Shown here: positions 24,395 to 32,378 of the stretch, piece after piece | Layout: the number at the start of each line of letters is the position of its first letter | Position numbering within the stretch: the stretch's first letter is position 1 | NCBI GenBank assembly: GCA_965284365.1 | Contig: OZ260079.1 | Coordinates: forward strand, 2,790,001 to 2,854,000 | Direction of reading: 5' to 3' | Source: Phragmitibacter sp965284365 | GTDB lineage: Bacteria; Verrucomicrobiota; Verrucomicrobiia; Verrucomicrobiales; Verrucomicrobiaceae | DNA length: 64,000 nucleotides | Notes under the pieces: generated by a model | Told to the model about the DNA's origin: nothing | Databases searched by the model: none | The model's input: only the letters and a program-made list of their open reading frames with translations | Program-made: the position numbers and the translations under genes

Positions 24395-26689
24395 ATGGCC
24401 GGAATTGCTAGCGCTTCGTCTCAGGCAAACCTGATTGGAACAGTTGTGGAGGGCGACTGGATCGCGGGCTTGGTGGAGTTCCTTGCGGAGCAACCAACCA
24501 TTGAAGCGCTGCGGTTGAATCCGAAGGCGCAGACGTTGCAGCTTGCGGCGAAGGAAGACTTTCATGAGGAAGGGCTGCGGCCGTTCCTGGAAACGGTGCT
24601 GCTGGAACTTGAGGCGGAGTATGCCACGAATGGTGCGTCAAAGGATCCGCTCGCAAACCCATTTCGAGGGAACGTTCGCATCGCCCAGCTAGGGGGCGGG
24701 GAATTGCTGCTGGAGAAAGCGCCTGTCTGCAAAACCGCGGGATTGCGGCAATGGCGGAATTTCTCCTGGCCAGATCCCGATAAACTTGAACATCAAAGTC
24801 GGGACGAATGGGAGACTCTGGCTGTGCAAGCAGGCTTTTGTGGTGTCACCCTTATTGCGGGATGGCTGCTGGAAAGGAATCTGGATGCGACATGGCCTTC
24901 GCGAGTTTGTTATGTGGCGTCGCTTGTATCGGGTGGGTGGGATGCAGCCAAGGAGGCACTAGAGAAGATTCGCCAAAAGGTTTTGGATATTCATTTTCTC
25001 ATGCTGTGTGTGGCCTCGGGGGCGGCGGCTATTGGCGCCTGGGAAGAGGGCGCGTTGCTGCTGTTTCTGTTTTCCACTTCGGGTGCACTAGAGCATTACG
25101 CGCTCCACCGGACGCATCGCGAAATCAATGCACTCACAAAGGCCGCGCCGAAGATGGCGCGAGTGCAGTTGCCGGATGGACAGACCGAGCAGCGGCCGGT
25201 CTCCATAGTGCACCCTGGCGATACGCTGGTCATGAGACCTGATGAGCTCTTTCCTGTCGATGGCACTGTTCTGGAAGGAGAAAGTGCGGCGGATGAAGCG
25301 AATCTCACGGGTGAGTCCGTACCGGTGACGAAGAACAAAGGCTCGTCAGTCTCCAGCGGAACGCTCAATCTCTGGGGTCTACTAACCGTTCGGGTGGACC
25401 GAATGGCCGCGGAGAGTTCACTGCAAAAGATCATCAACCTGATCCAGAATGCTCAACAAATGCGGGCTCCTAGTGAACGGTTTACCGACCGTTTTGGGAC
25501 ACATTATACTTATTTGGTGCTGGGACTGACGTTTGTGATGTTCTTTATATGGTGGCTAGTTTTTCACCGCCCACCGTTTGTAAGCACGGAGGCATATCCT
25601 AGCGCCTTCTACCGGGCTATGACGCTACTCGTAGTAATGTCTCCTTGCGCGCTGGCCTTGAGTGTGCCTTCCGCGATTCTGAGTGCGATCGCTTGGGGAG
25701 CGCGGCATGGCATTTTATTCCGGGGCGGTGCCGCCATCGAGAAATTCGCGGAGGTGGAGGTTCTGTGCATGGACAAGACCGGGACTCTCACGGAAGGCGC
25801 GCTGCATGTTGCATCAGTTGAGAGTTTTCCAGCTGGGCAGGAACGGGAAGTTGGACGCCTCGCCTATGCGCTCGATAGCCAGTCAAACCATCCTATCTCG
25901 CGCGCGGTGCACGCCTATGGCGTGGTGCAGGGGCTGCCAGATTCGAAGGTAGAGGGATTCCAACGGATCACGGGTGCGGGATTGCGCGGGCTGGTGGATG
26001 GGGAACTTTGTTACGTTGGCAGACGTGAATTGATCGAGCAGGGGGAGTTCAGCAAATGGCTGCAGAAGCTGCCGGACACGCCGCTGGGATATAGCGAAGT
26101 ATGGGTGCTGAGCCCAAAAGTGGTTGGGCGGATTTTGCTGTTGGATACGATCCGGCAAAATGCGGCGTCGGTGCTGGCGAAACTGCGTGAGGAGGGTCTG
26201 CAGGTGGTCATGCTGACGGGAGATCGGACTGCGGCAGCAGAGGCCGTGGCAAAGCCCTTGGGGCTCACGGAGGTGCGTGCCGGATTGAAGCCCGAGGACA
26301 AGGTGAACGCGGTGGCTGCTTTTTCTCGAGCAGGCAAAAAGGTCGCGATGGTGGGAGATGGCGTGAATGACGCGCCGAGTCTGGCGGCGGCTTACGTGAG
26401 CATCGCGATGGGGGCGCGGGGCAGTGATGCGGCGCTGGAGCAGAGTGATGTGGTACTGATGAAGGATGATATCTCTCGGCTGGCGACGGCTAGGGATCTG
26501 AGTCTACGCGCCCGCATGGTGATCCGGCAAAATCTGGTAATTTCCCTGGGTGCGATTGTGCTCGCATCCCTGGCTTCTTTAGGCGGGTACCTGCAACTAA
26601 CCACCGGTGTAATGGCGCACGAGGGGAGCACTGTGATCGTGTGCCTGAATAGTCTGCGGTTGTTATTGAGAAGAGATAAAGGGGCGTAA
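24395..26689 (+). CDS. P1B-4 type heavy-metal transporting ATPase
   Basis: A 764-residue P-type ATPase. The actuator loop has TGES (305-308), the membrane metal site is SPC (416-418), the phosphorylation motif is DKTGT (460-464) and the hinge has GDGVNDAPSLA. The last membrane helix has HEGST (742-746). The SPC plus HEG(S/G)T pair marks the P1B-4 group, which exports Co(II), Fe(II) or related ions. The first ~140 residues form an extra soluble domain without a CxxC metal-binding motif. The frame is open to a TTG at 24344 inside the previous gene; the ATG at 24395 is chosen. Confidence 0.9.
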   Translation: MAGIASASSQANLIGTVVEGDWIAGLVEFLAEQPTIEALRLNPKAQTLQLAAKEDFHEEGLRPFLETVLLELEAEYATNGASKDPLANPFRGNVRIAQLGGGELLLEKAPVCKTAGLRQWRNFSWPDPDKLEHQSRDEWETLAVQAGFCGVTLIAGWLLERNLDATWPSRVCYVASLVSGGWDAAKEALEKIRQKVLDIHFLMLCVASGAAAIGAWEEGALLLFLFSTSGALEHYALHRTHREINALTKAAPKMARVQLPDGQTEQRPVSIVHPGDTLVMRPDELFPVDGTVLEGESAADEANLTGESVPVTKNKGSSVSSGTLNLWGLLTVRVDRMAAESSLQKIINLIQNAQQMRAPSERFTDRFGTHYTYLVLGLTFVMFFIWWLVFHRPPFVSTEAYPSAFYRAMTLLVVMSPCALALSVPSAILSAIAWGARHGILFRGGAAIEKFAEVEVLCMDKTGTLTEGALHVASVESFPAGQEREVGRLAYALDSQSNHPISRAVHAYGVVQGLPDSKVEGFQRITGAGLRGLVDGELCYVGRRELIEQGEFSKWLQKLPDTPLGYSEVWVLSPKVVGRILLLDTIRQNAASVLAKLREEGLQVVMLTGDRTAAAEAVAKPLGLTEVRAGLKPEDKVNAVAAFSRAGKKVAMVGDGVNDAPSLAAAYVSIAMGARGSDAALEQSDVVLMKDDISRLATARDLSLRARMVIRQNLVISLGAIVLASLASLGGYLQLTTGVMAHEGSTVIVCLNSLRLLLRRDKGA

Positions 26690-26695
26690 ACAAAG

Positions 26696-26715
26696 CTTTC
26701 GGGTTGCCGCGAAAG
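26696..26715 (+). terminator. Hairpin between convergent ATPase genes
   Basis: CTTTCG and CGAAAG arms with an 8 bp loop lie in the 50 bp gap between two convergent genes. There is no T-run on either side, so it may be only a weak or Rho-assisted terminator. Confidence 0.25.
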
Positions 26716-26739
26716 ATCACGAGTTGTAGAGCCAACGGG

Positions 26740-29187
26740 TCACATCGCTGCTGGTGCGCGCGCGGTAGGAAACGAGACGAGCGCGGCTGCTCTATGAGTT
26801 GTAGATACTGCTTGAGTGCAGGCATTGCCAAAAATGACGCGCACGGCCGCCAAAGTGAGGATAGAACTGGAGGGCATGAGGATTGCGGCGAGGAGTGGAC
26901 TCATGTGACCCGCGAGCGAGATGGAGATGGCGGCGATATTGTAAAGGATCGCGAAGCTGAAGACGCTGTTTACGGCGCGTTGTCGGGTCTTCGCCATATA
27001 GAGAAGCGCAGGCAGGAAGCGGAGATGATTGCCGAGGAAATAGAAGTCGGCTTTGTGCTCCAGAAAGTTCCGGCCGGTAACGGGGCTGCCGCCGCAGAGC
27101 GCCGTATTCAACGCAAGGCTATCGTTAGCGCCGTCGCCCACGAAAAGCGTTTCCGCTGCGCCCAATAGTTGGACATACCTGGCCTTGGCATCGGGCGTGA
27201 AGCCGCTTTGACATTGGGCGGGCAGCAGGCCGACGGTACGCCCGACGAGCTCCACCTTTTCCCTGCTATCGCCGCTAAGAAGGTGGAGGTCGTATCCCGC
27301 AGCAGTAAGCTGGTGACAGGCGGAGACAGTATCCGGGCGGAGCGCATCGCGAAAGGCGAAGGTGCAAATAAGCTGGCCATCGCAGCGGAAAGCGACTTCT
27401 CCTCCGTCATGAGCCGGCGGTGAGTTAGTATGCGCCATCCAAGCCGGTCGTCCTAGGGACCAAAGACAACCATTGGCATCATCTATATAAGAAACGCCCT
27501 GGCCGATGATTTCGGTGACCTCCGTGTCGGCTGCATTGTAGGGTTCCGGCAGGGGACCGATGGCATCGAAGAGGCTGCGGCTGACGGGGTGGAGATTGCT
27601 CGCCGTAAGGTGGTGAAGAGCGATGAGTTCTGTAACGCTAAGGGAGGAAAGGGCATCAGGATTCATAAGAACCGGATTCTCCATGGTGAGTGTTCCAGTC
27701 TTATCGAAAGCAATCTTCCGGACGCGGGCCAGGCGGGGCCAGGCTTGCATGGCTTTGACAAACACGCCGAGACGTTGCATGCGCGTTGCCGCGAGGTCAT
27801 CCGCGAAAGGAGCCGCCACCCCGAGGGCACAGGGGCAGGAAACGACAAAGACGGAGATCATAACCTGGAGCGCTTGAGCGACGCTGCCGGTATGCTGCCA
27901 CCAAGCAAAAGCGCCAATAACACCTAACAAGATGACAGCACCTAAATAACCGCTGAGGAGACGTACCATAAACGGCGAAGCCCGATCCGTGTCTGCAGAG
28001 GCAGTTGAGAGACGTTGCAAGAGGCTATCGGGCCACGTTTCCGTAGCCTTTACTTCGATGCCGCGTGTGCCGATATTAAGCGCACCGGAAGGAATGCGCT
28101 GTCCCACTCCCCTGGTTGTAGCCTCGCTTTCGCCATTGATCCACTCAAGGCTAAGGGAAGCGCTGGTGCTTTCCAGCACTGCGCAAACGGGATTGATGCC
28201 GCCCGGCTTTAGTACCAGAACATCTCCAATGCGGATGTCCGCCACAGGGATGGCACTTCTTCGGCCTGAAGCATCACGGCGTTCCACACGATCAGACACG
28301 GCGGTGGACTTGAGCAGTCGGCGGCGGTTTTGCTCAAGTGCGGCAGATTGCCACCAACGTCCAGCCAGCATGAGGAAGATGAAGATTGCGACGAAATCGA
28401 AATACTTTAGTGAAGGGATATTGGCGAGCCAGCCAACCATGGAACCAATCCAGGCAGCGCCGATCCCGAGGGTGATGGGCGTGTCAATATTCAGCAGGCC
28501 GTGACGGAGGGATTGCAGGCTGCGCTCCGCAAAATAAGAGCCGCCTACCAACAGAGCTAGCGTAGCGGTGCAGGCGGAAATGACATCGAACCAGGAAGCG
28601 AAGGCAAACTCCGGACCCATGCCGAGATAGCCGGGCAGGCTGAAACCCATGGCGTTCATGGCAAAGGCTCCGCATAGTCCGAGGCGCCGGTTCACTGCGG
28701 GGGGCAGGAGAGAGGCTTGCGCCGCAGTGTCGTCTGGTGGGCCGACGAGATAGCCGAAGCGTTGGAGATCACGGGCGAAGTCCATGAGATCGAACTTCCG
28801 TGCGCTCCACACAAGATGGAGTTCACCTCGCATGACATTCACATCCAGTCGGCGCGCCCCGGGTCTGGTCTCGAAGAGGCGTTCCATCAGCCAGACGCAC
28901 CCCATGCAGGAAATGCCCTGGATGGAAAGCGTGAGGCTAGCTGGGCCGCAGTCCGTGCAGCCTGCTTCGGCGTGAGTGCCGAGAGTGCTAAGCCAGCTGT
29001 AATCGCAATACCGCAAGGCCCGTGGCGGGACTGGTGGCAGAGTCTGGCTGCCGCGCAGGCCATAGAACTGCTCAAGACCTTCGGTGAGTAGGAGGTCGTG
29101 CACATAAGCGCAGCCCGCGCAGCAAAAGCGCGTATCTGCACTGAACGAAGGAATGGAATTGCCACAATGAATACAGACAGCGTTCAT
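26740..29187 (-). CDS. ccoI: Copper P-type ATPase for cbb3 oxidase assembly (CcoI/FixI type)
   Basis: An 815-residue P1B ATPase. The N-terminus has a Cys cluster typical of CcoI (CIHCGN at 5-10, RFCCAGCAYVHDLLL near 20-34). An HMA domain follows with GISCMGC (91-97). The membrane motif is CPC (451-453) and the phosphorylation site DKTGT (495-499). The actuator loop reads NGES instead of TGES. The hinge reads GDGANDSLALNTALC. This class delivers copper for the CuB centre of cbb3 oxidase. It is the last gene of the oxidase cluster, 18 bp after the TauE-like gene. It converges with the other ATPase but is not closely related. Confidence 0.92.
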   Translation of the reverse strand: MNAVCIHCGNSIPSFSADTRFCCAGCAYVHDLLLTEGLEQFYGLRGSQTLPPVPPRALRYCDYSWLSTLGTHAEAGCTDCGPASLTLSIQGISCMGCVWLMERLFETRPGARRLDVNVMRGELHLVWSARKFDLMDFARDLQRFGYLVGPPDDTAAQASLLPPAVNRRLGLCGAFAMNAMGFSLPGYLGMGPEFAFASWFDVISACTATLALLVGGSYFAERSLQSLRHGLLNIDTPITLGIGAAWIGSMVGWLANIPSLKYFDFVAIFIFLMLAGRWWQSAALEQNRRRLLKSTAVSDRVERRDASGRRSAIPVADIRIGDVLVLKPGGINPVCAVLESTSASLSLEWINGESEATTRGVGQRIPSGALNIGTRGIEVKATETWPDSLLQRLSTASADTDRASPFMVRLLSGYLGAVILLGVIGAFAWWQHTGSVAQALQVMISVFVVSCPCALGVAAPFADDLAATRMQRLGVFVKAMQAWPRLARVRKIAFDKTGTLTMENPVLMNPDALSSLSVTELIALHHLTASNLHPVSRSLFDAIGPLPEPYNAADTEVTEIIGQGVSYIDDANGCLWSLGRPAWMAHTNSPPAHDGGEVAFRCDGQLICTFAFRDALRPDTVSACHQLTAAGYDLHLLSGDSREKVELVGRTVGLLPAQCQSGFTPDAKARYVQLLGAAETLFVGDGANDSLALNTALCGGSPVTGRNFLEHKADFYFLGNHLRFLPALLYMAKTRQRAVNSVFSFAILYNIAAISISLAGHMSPLLAAILMPSSSILTLAAVRVIFGNACTQAVSTTHRAAALVSFPTARAPAAM

Positions 29188-29205
29188 GCTTGGTAAATGA
29201 GTAGA

Positions 29206-29895
29206 TTAATGACAACACGCGGGCGCGTCTCCAGCGCCAGATACGCCGAGAAGTCGCCAAGCCATGATAAGAGCTGCAAACAGCGCGAGGCCGCGTTGCC
29301 AGTAACGGATGCTACCAGGGCTGCTTCGGAAGGCACCGGCTCCCAGAGTGGTCTGCGCCAACCAGAGGAGGGGCAAGGTGCCAAAAGCGAAAGCGGCGGC
29401 AAATTGCGAGCCATAGAGCGGCGAGCCATGCGCCGCAGCGACGCCAAGCATGAGATAAAGCGGACCGCAGGGAATGAGAGGAGTGGCGAGGCCCAACACG
29501 CCAGCGCGAACAAAGGGACGATACGGCCATGCCCTGGCTTTTACCTTTTGCATCAGATTGCTGAGGAGTCTGGGCTTGGGCAGCCAGCGATCCAGGCCGA
29601 GTGCCAGGACCACGAAAAGCAAAACCATAAGCCAAGGCAAGAGGGTGCCGGCACCTTGCTGGAACCACTTCAACGGAATGACGCCAAGGGCTCCAGCGAT
29701 GGCTCCTGCCAGCAGATAAGAGACCAGACGCGCGGCGTGATAGACGGTGGTATCACGAGTGAAGGTGCGCTTGACCCCAGGCTTTGGACAAGCCCAGGCG
29801 CAGGCAAGCGGGCCGCACATTCCGGTGCAATGCAGGCTGGTAACCAGACCTGCGAAGAAAGCGGCAGCCGTAGTATCCATAGGTGAAAGGGTCAT
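29206..29895 (-). CDS. TauE/SafE or DsbD_2-type membrane protein of the cbb3 cluster
   Basis: About 229 residues with six membrane segments. The conserved start SLHCTGMCGPLACAWACP and the internal LATPLIPCGPLYLMLGVAAA are typical of the family found next to ccoG and ccoI. Its members are annotated as sulfite exporter TauE/SafE or cytochrome c biogenesis transmembrane proteins, with a role in cbb3 or copper handling. The Cys residues could bind copper. Starts at 29910 (TTG), 29895 and 29880 are possible; 29895 lies 4 bp after the stop of the preceding small gene. It ends in ACCH. Confidence 0.82.
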   Translation of the reverse strand: MTLSPMDTTAAAFFAGLVTSLHCTGMCGPLACAWACPKPGVKRTFTRDTTVYHAARLVSYLLAGAIAGALGVIPLKWFQQGAGTLLPWLMVLLFVVLALGLDRWLPKPRLLSNLMQKVKARAWPYRPFVRAGVLGLATPLIPCGPLYLMLGVAAAHGSPLYGSQFAAAFAFGTLPLLWLAQTTLGAGAFRSSPGSIRYWQRGLALFAALIMAWRLLGVSGAGDAPACCH

Positions 29896-29899
29896 GGGA

Positions 29900-30070
29900 T
29901 CAGACGGCAACGCGTGCTGGCGCAGAACATGGTGTTGCCTCGATGGATTGAGGCTGATTCCTGACCGCCATAGTGATGAACCAGGCCCAGAGGGCGATGA
30001 GCATCACAAACAAGGCGACGATGAGGAGCCAGGGCTTATTTGAGATAGTTTTTTGGATTGAGGTAATCAT
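29900..30070 (-). CDS. 56-residue FixH-like membrane peptide
   Basis: Starts MITSIQKTISNKPWLLIVAL and continues FVMLIALWAWFITMAVRNQP, with one membrane helix (about 14-36) and a short periplasmic tail. It overlaps the end of ccoG by 35 bp in another frame and is followed directly by the TauE-like gene. Position matches that of FixH/CcoH or a related small subunit in cbb3 clusters, but it is far shorter than FixH (about 150 residues). Function inferred only from place and topology. Confidence 0.5.
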   Translation of the reverse strand: MITSIQKTISNKPWLLIVALFVMLIALWAWFITMAVRNQPQSIEATPCSAPARVAV

Positions 30071-31511
30071 CGTTCAGTAGTCGAGGGTCGGGGCCGATGA
30101 ATTCAAGTTCCCGTGTTATGAGGCTGGAGTCTTGACCGATTTCAGTCACGAGGAGGGAAAGGGAAGTAGGCCCTGTGTAATCGGACTGTGGCAAGGTGAG
30201 CACAGTAAGTTGTTGGGACTCGCCCATGGGCTCCAGGGTGAACTCGTCATTGCCACCGGCGATTCGCATCGTTCGTGGTCCAGATCCTCCCAGCATAATG
30301 CGGTAAGTGGCGGGTTCGTTGCGCTTGTTGATAACGCGAATTAGGAACTGATTCCGGATAATACCCTCACTGACGAAGTAGGGTGAACCGGTCATGCGGA
30401 GGACAGACATGCGGAACGACTTTACCGTGCTGGCCGAAAACGCGAAGGCGAGCACGCCAATGATGATCAACAGTCCGTATAAGAGTGTCCGGGGGCGGAG
30501 GAAAAGAGTGGGATGACCATTCAGGCCATTTAAAGAGTCATAGCGAACAAGGCCGGTCTGGCGGCGTAGTCGGGTCATAACATCATCGCAGGCATCTATA
30601 CAGGCGGCACAGCCAATGCACTCCAGTTGCAGACCGTTGCGGATGTCGATGCCGGTGGGGCAGACCTGCACACAACGGTTACAGTCAAGGCAGTCTCCTC
30701 CGGCTTGGTTAGTGATGGCTCCGCGGGGGTCGCCACGCTTCTTGTCGTAGCCTATCACAACGGTGTTGTCGTCCGTGAGGGCTGATTGCAGGCGGCCGTA
30801 GGGGCAAATGATGATGCAAAACTGTTCGCGAAACCAGCCGAATACGAAATGCAGCGTACCCGTGAGAAAGACAATGACGCCGAATGCGAAGAGATGCTGT
30901 GCAGGTGGTCCGTGCATCCACGCATAAAGCTGATGCAGCGATACAAAGTAGGAGAGGAAGACGTGTGCGATGATGAAGGAGAGCGCCAGATAGATGGCGT
31001 GCTTCAGCGTGCGCCTTGCAATCTTGCCAGTTGAGGAAGGCGCGGCATCCAACTTTCGGCGGGCGAGGGCGTCACCGTCAATCCAGCGTTCGACGCGGCG
31101 ATAGACGTGCTCCAGGAAAACGGTATAGGGACAGGTCCAGCCACACCAGAGTCGCCCGAAAAGTGCCGTGATGGAGAAGAGCGAGAAAGCCAAACCCGTG
31201 ACAAAAAAGAATCCTAGCCAGAGGTCCTGAGTAGCCAGCGTGAGGCCGAAGAGGTGAAAGCGACGGTTGACCACATCCAGAAAAACCGCGGGGTGCCCAT
31301 TGATCTGTATCCAGGGTAGCAGGACGTAAACGGTGATGAGGAAGAGAGCCGTGATGCGCCGCCATGTGATGAACTTCCCCCGCACATCCGCTGGATGCAC
31401 GGTTCGGCGGGAACCATCCCGCGCAATGGTGGAGACGCTGCTGAGATTCGGCCGGAGGCGGGGGGCGGGCACTGGCGTTGAAGGGGGCTCGGAGGCTGGG
31501 CGGCTTGGCAA
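30036..31511 (-). CDS. ccoG: Cytochrome c oxidase accessory protein CcoG (FixG/RdxA)
   Basis: A 491-residue membrane ferredoxin-like protein. It has about five membrane segments, among them the NapH-like motif LFGRLWCGWTCPYTVFLEHV. Two 4Fe-4S clusters follow (CLDCNRCVQVCPTGIDIR and CIGCAACIDACD). A C-terminal immunoglobulin-like periplasmic domain starts near residue 380. CcoG helps reduce copper for cbb3 assembly. The only start before the conserved part is a TTG at 31511, 6 bp after the ccoP stop. Confidence 0.93.
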   Translation of the reverse strand: MPSRPASEPPSTPVPAPRLRPNLSSVSTIARDGSRRTVHPADVRGKFITWRRITALFLITVYVLLPWIQINGHPAVFLDVVNRRFHLFGLTLATQDLWLGFFFVTGLAFSLFSITALFGRLWCGWTCPYTVFLEHVYRRVERWIDGDALARRKLDAAPSSTGKIARRTLKHAIYLALSFIIAHVFLSYFVSLHQLYAWMHGPPAQHLFAFGVIVFLTGTLHFVFGWFREQFCIIICPYGRLQSALTDDNTVVIGYDKKRGDPRGAITNQAGGDCLDCNRCVQVCPTGIDIRNGLQLECIGCAACIDACDDVMTRLRRQTGLVRYDSLNGLNGHPTLFLRPRTLLYGLLIIIGVLAFAFSASTVKSFRMSVLRMTGSPYFVSEGIIRNQFLIRVINKRNEPATYRIMLGGSGPRTMRIAGGNDEFTLEPMGESQQLTVLTLPQSDYTGPTSLSLLVTEIGQDSSLITRELEFIGPDPRLLNDDYLNPKNYLK

Positions 31512-31517
31512 AGATAG

Positions 31518-32138
31518 TCAGCTGCCGGTGGAAGTTGTATTTGAGGCCTGTGCGGGCGCGTCGGGGGCGCGTGTGATCGGTTCGCCTTCCTGATGGTGGC
31601 TTAGCACGAAGGCGACAACTTCGATGGCTCGCTTAACGCCGAGCTGCTGTTCCCAGGCGGGCATACCTTTGGTCACATCCGGCGATCCTTTGCGCACGGT
31701 CTTGAGAACATCCATGGGATTACCACCATACTTCCACTCGTGATCCCCGAGCGGCAGTCCGGGTAATTTGAGGCCATTAAGCATGCCATCGAGATTCGGG
31801 CCATGGCAGGCAATGCAGCTGGCGCCGAAGGTGGCTTTCCCCGCATCCACGACTTTGCTATCACGTGACATGGCCCAGAGTTTCGTGTCATCTACGGCGT
31901 TCAACTCCTGTAGCTGAGCAGCTTCGATCTTCATGCTGGCGGCCTGCATGAGTTGCTCGTCCGTTGACATGGCGCCGAACTGATAGAAGGCGAGCCAGTA
32001 GATGATGAAGTAGGCGATAGCGCCGTAGAGCGTGGAGAGCCACCAGTTCGGCAGCTTCTGGTCATACTCCTGGATGCCATCGAAGGAGTGCTCCCGAAGG
32101 ATGGGTTCTTGGTTTTCCGAATTTGGCTGTGTGGCCAT
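31518..32138 (-). CDS. ccoP: cbb3 oxidase subunit III with a single haem c (CcoP)
   Basis: A 206-residue membrane-anchored cytochrome c. The N-terminus reads HSFDGIQEYDQKLPNWWLST, typical of CcoP, followed by one membrane helix (about 36-55). There is one haem site, CIACH at 108-112, with a likely axial Met in GMPAWEQQLG. Classical proteobacterial CcoP has two haems and about 290 residues, so this is a short single-haem form. The ATG at 32138 is chosen over an upstream frame opening at 32264. Confidence 0.9.
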   Translation of the reverse strand: MATQPNSENQEPILREHSFDGIQEYDQKLPNWWLSTLYGAIAYFIIYWLAFYQFGAMSTDEQLMQAASMKIEAAQLQELNAVDDTKLWAMSRDSKVVDAGKATFGASCIACHGPNLDGMLNGLKLPGLPLGDHEWKYGGNPMDVLKTVRKGSPDVTKGMPAWEQQLGVKRAIEVVAFVLSHHQEGEPITRAPDAPAQASNTTSTGS

Positions 32139-32175
32139 AGATGAGAATGGGGTTGGCAGATGAAGGAAGTTTAGC

Positions 32176-32352
32176 TCACTCAGTCTTTTCGCTGGCGGCG
32201 TCATCCAGCGGTAGGGCCGCCAGGCGTTGTACCGAGGCCTTGTTAGCAAGGAGCGCGCGGACACTGGCGATGAGGAACACGGCGAAGGTCAGGACGAAGG
32301 CCACGATGGGGACAATGCTGTGCCAATTTTCGTAAACGATGCGTTTGAACAT
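32176..32352 (-). CDS. ccoQ: CcoQ-like 58-residue membrane peptide
   Basis: Reads MFKRIVYENWHSIVPIVAFV then LTFAVFLIASVRALLANKAS, with one membrane helix and a charged tail ending in SEKTE. It lies between the fused ccoNO and ccoP, exactly where CcoQ is found. The topology also agrees with CcoQ, a small stabilising subunit. Similarity is by position and shape, so the name is tentative. Confidence 0.65.
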   Translation of the reverse strand: MFKRIVYENWHSIVPIVAFVLTFAVFLIASVRALLANKASVQRLAALPLDDAASEKTE

Positions 32353-32378
32353 AAGCGGTCGCGGAGGAATAATGCCAA

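Noticed and set aside
26740..29187. Treating the two P-type ATPases as a duplicated pair
   Set aside because: Their metal motifs (SPC/HEGST against CPC plus HMA) place them in different subgroups; they only happen to be convergent.
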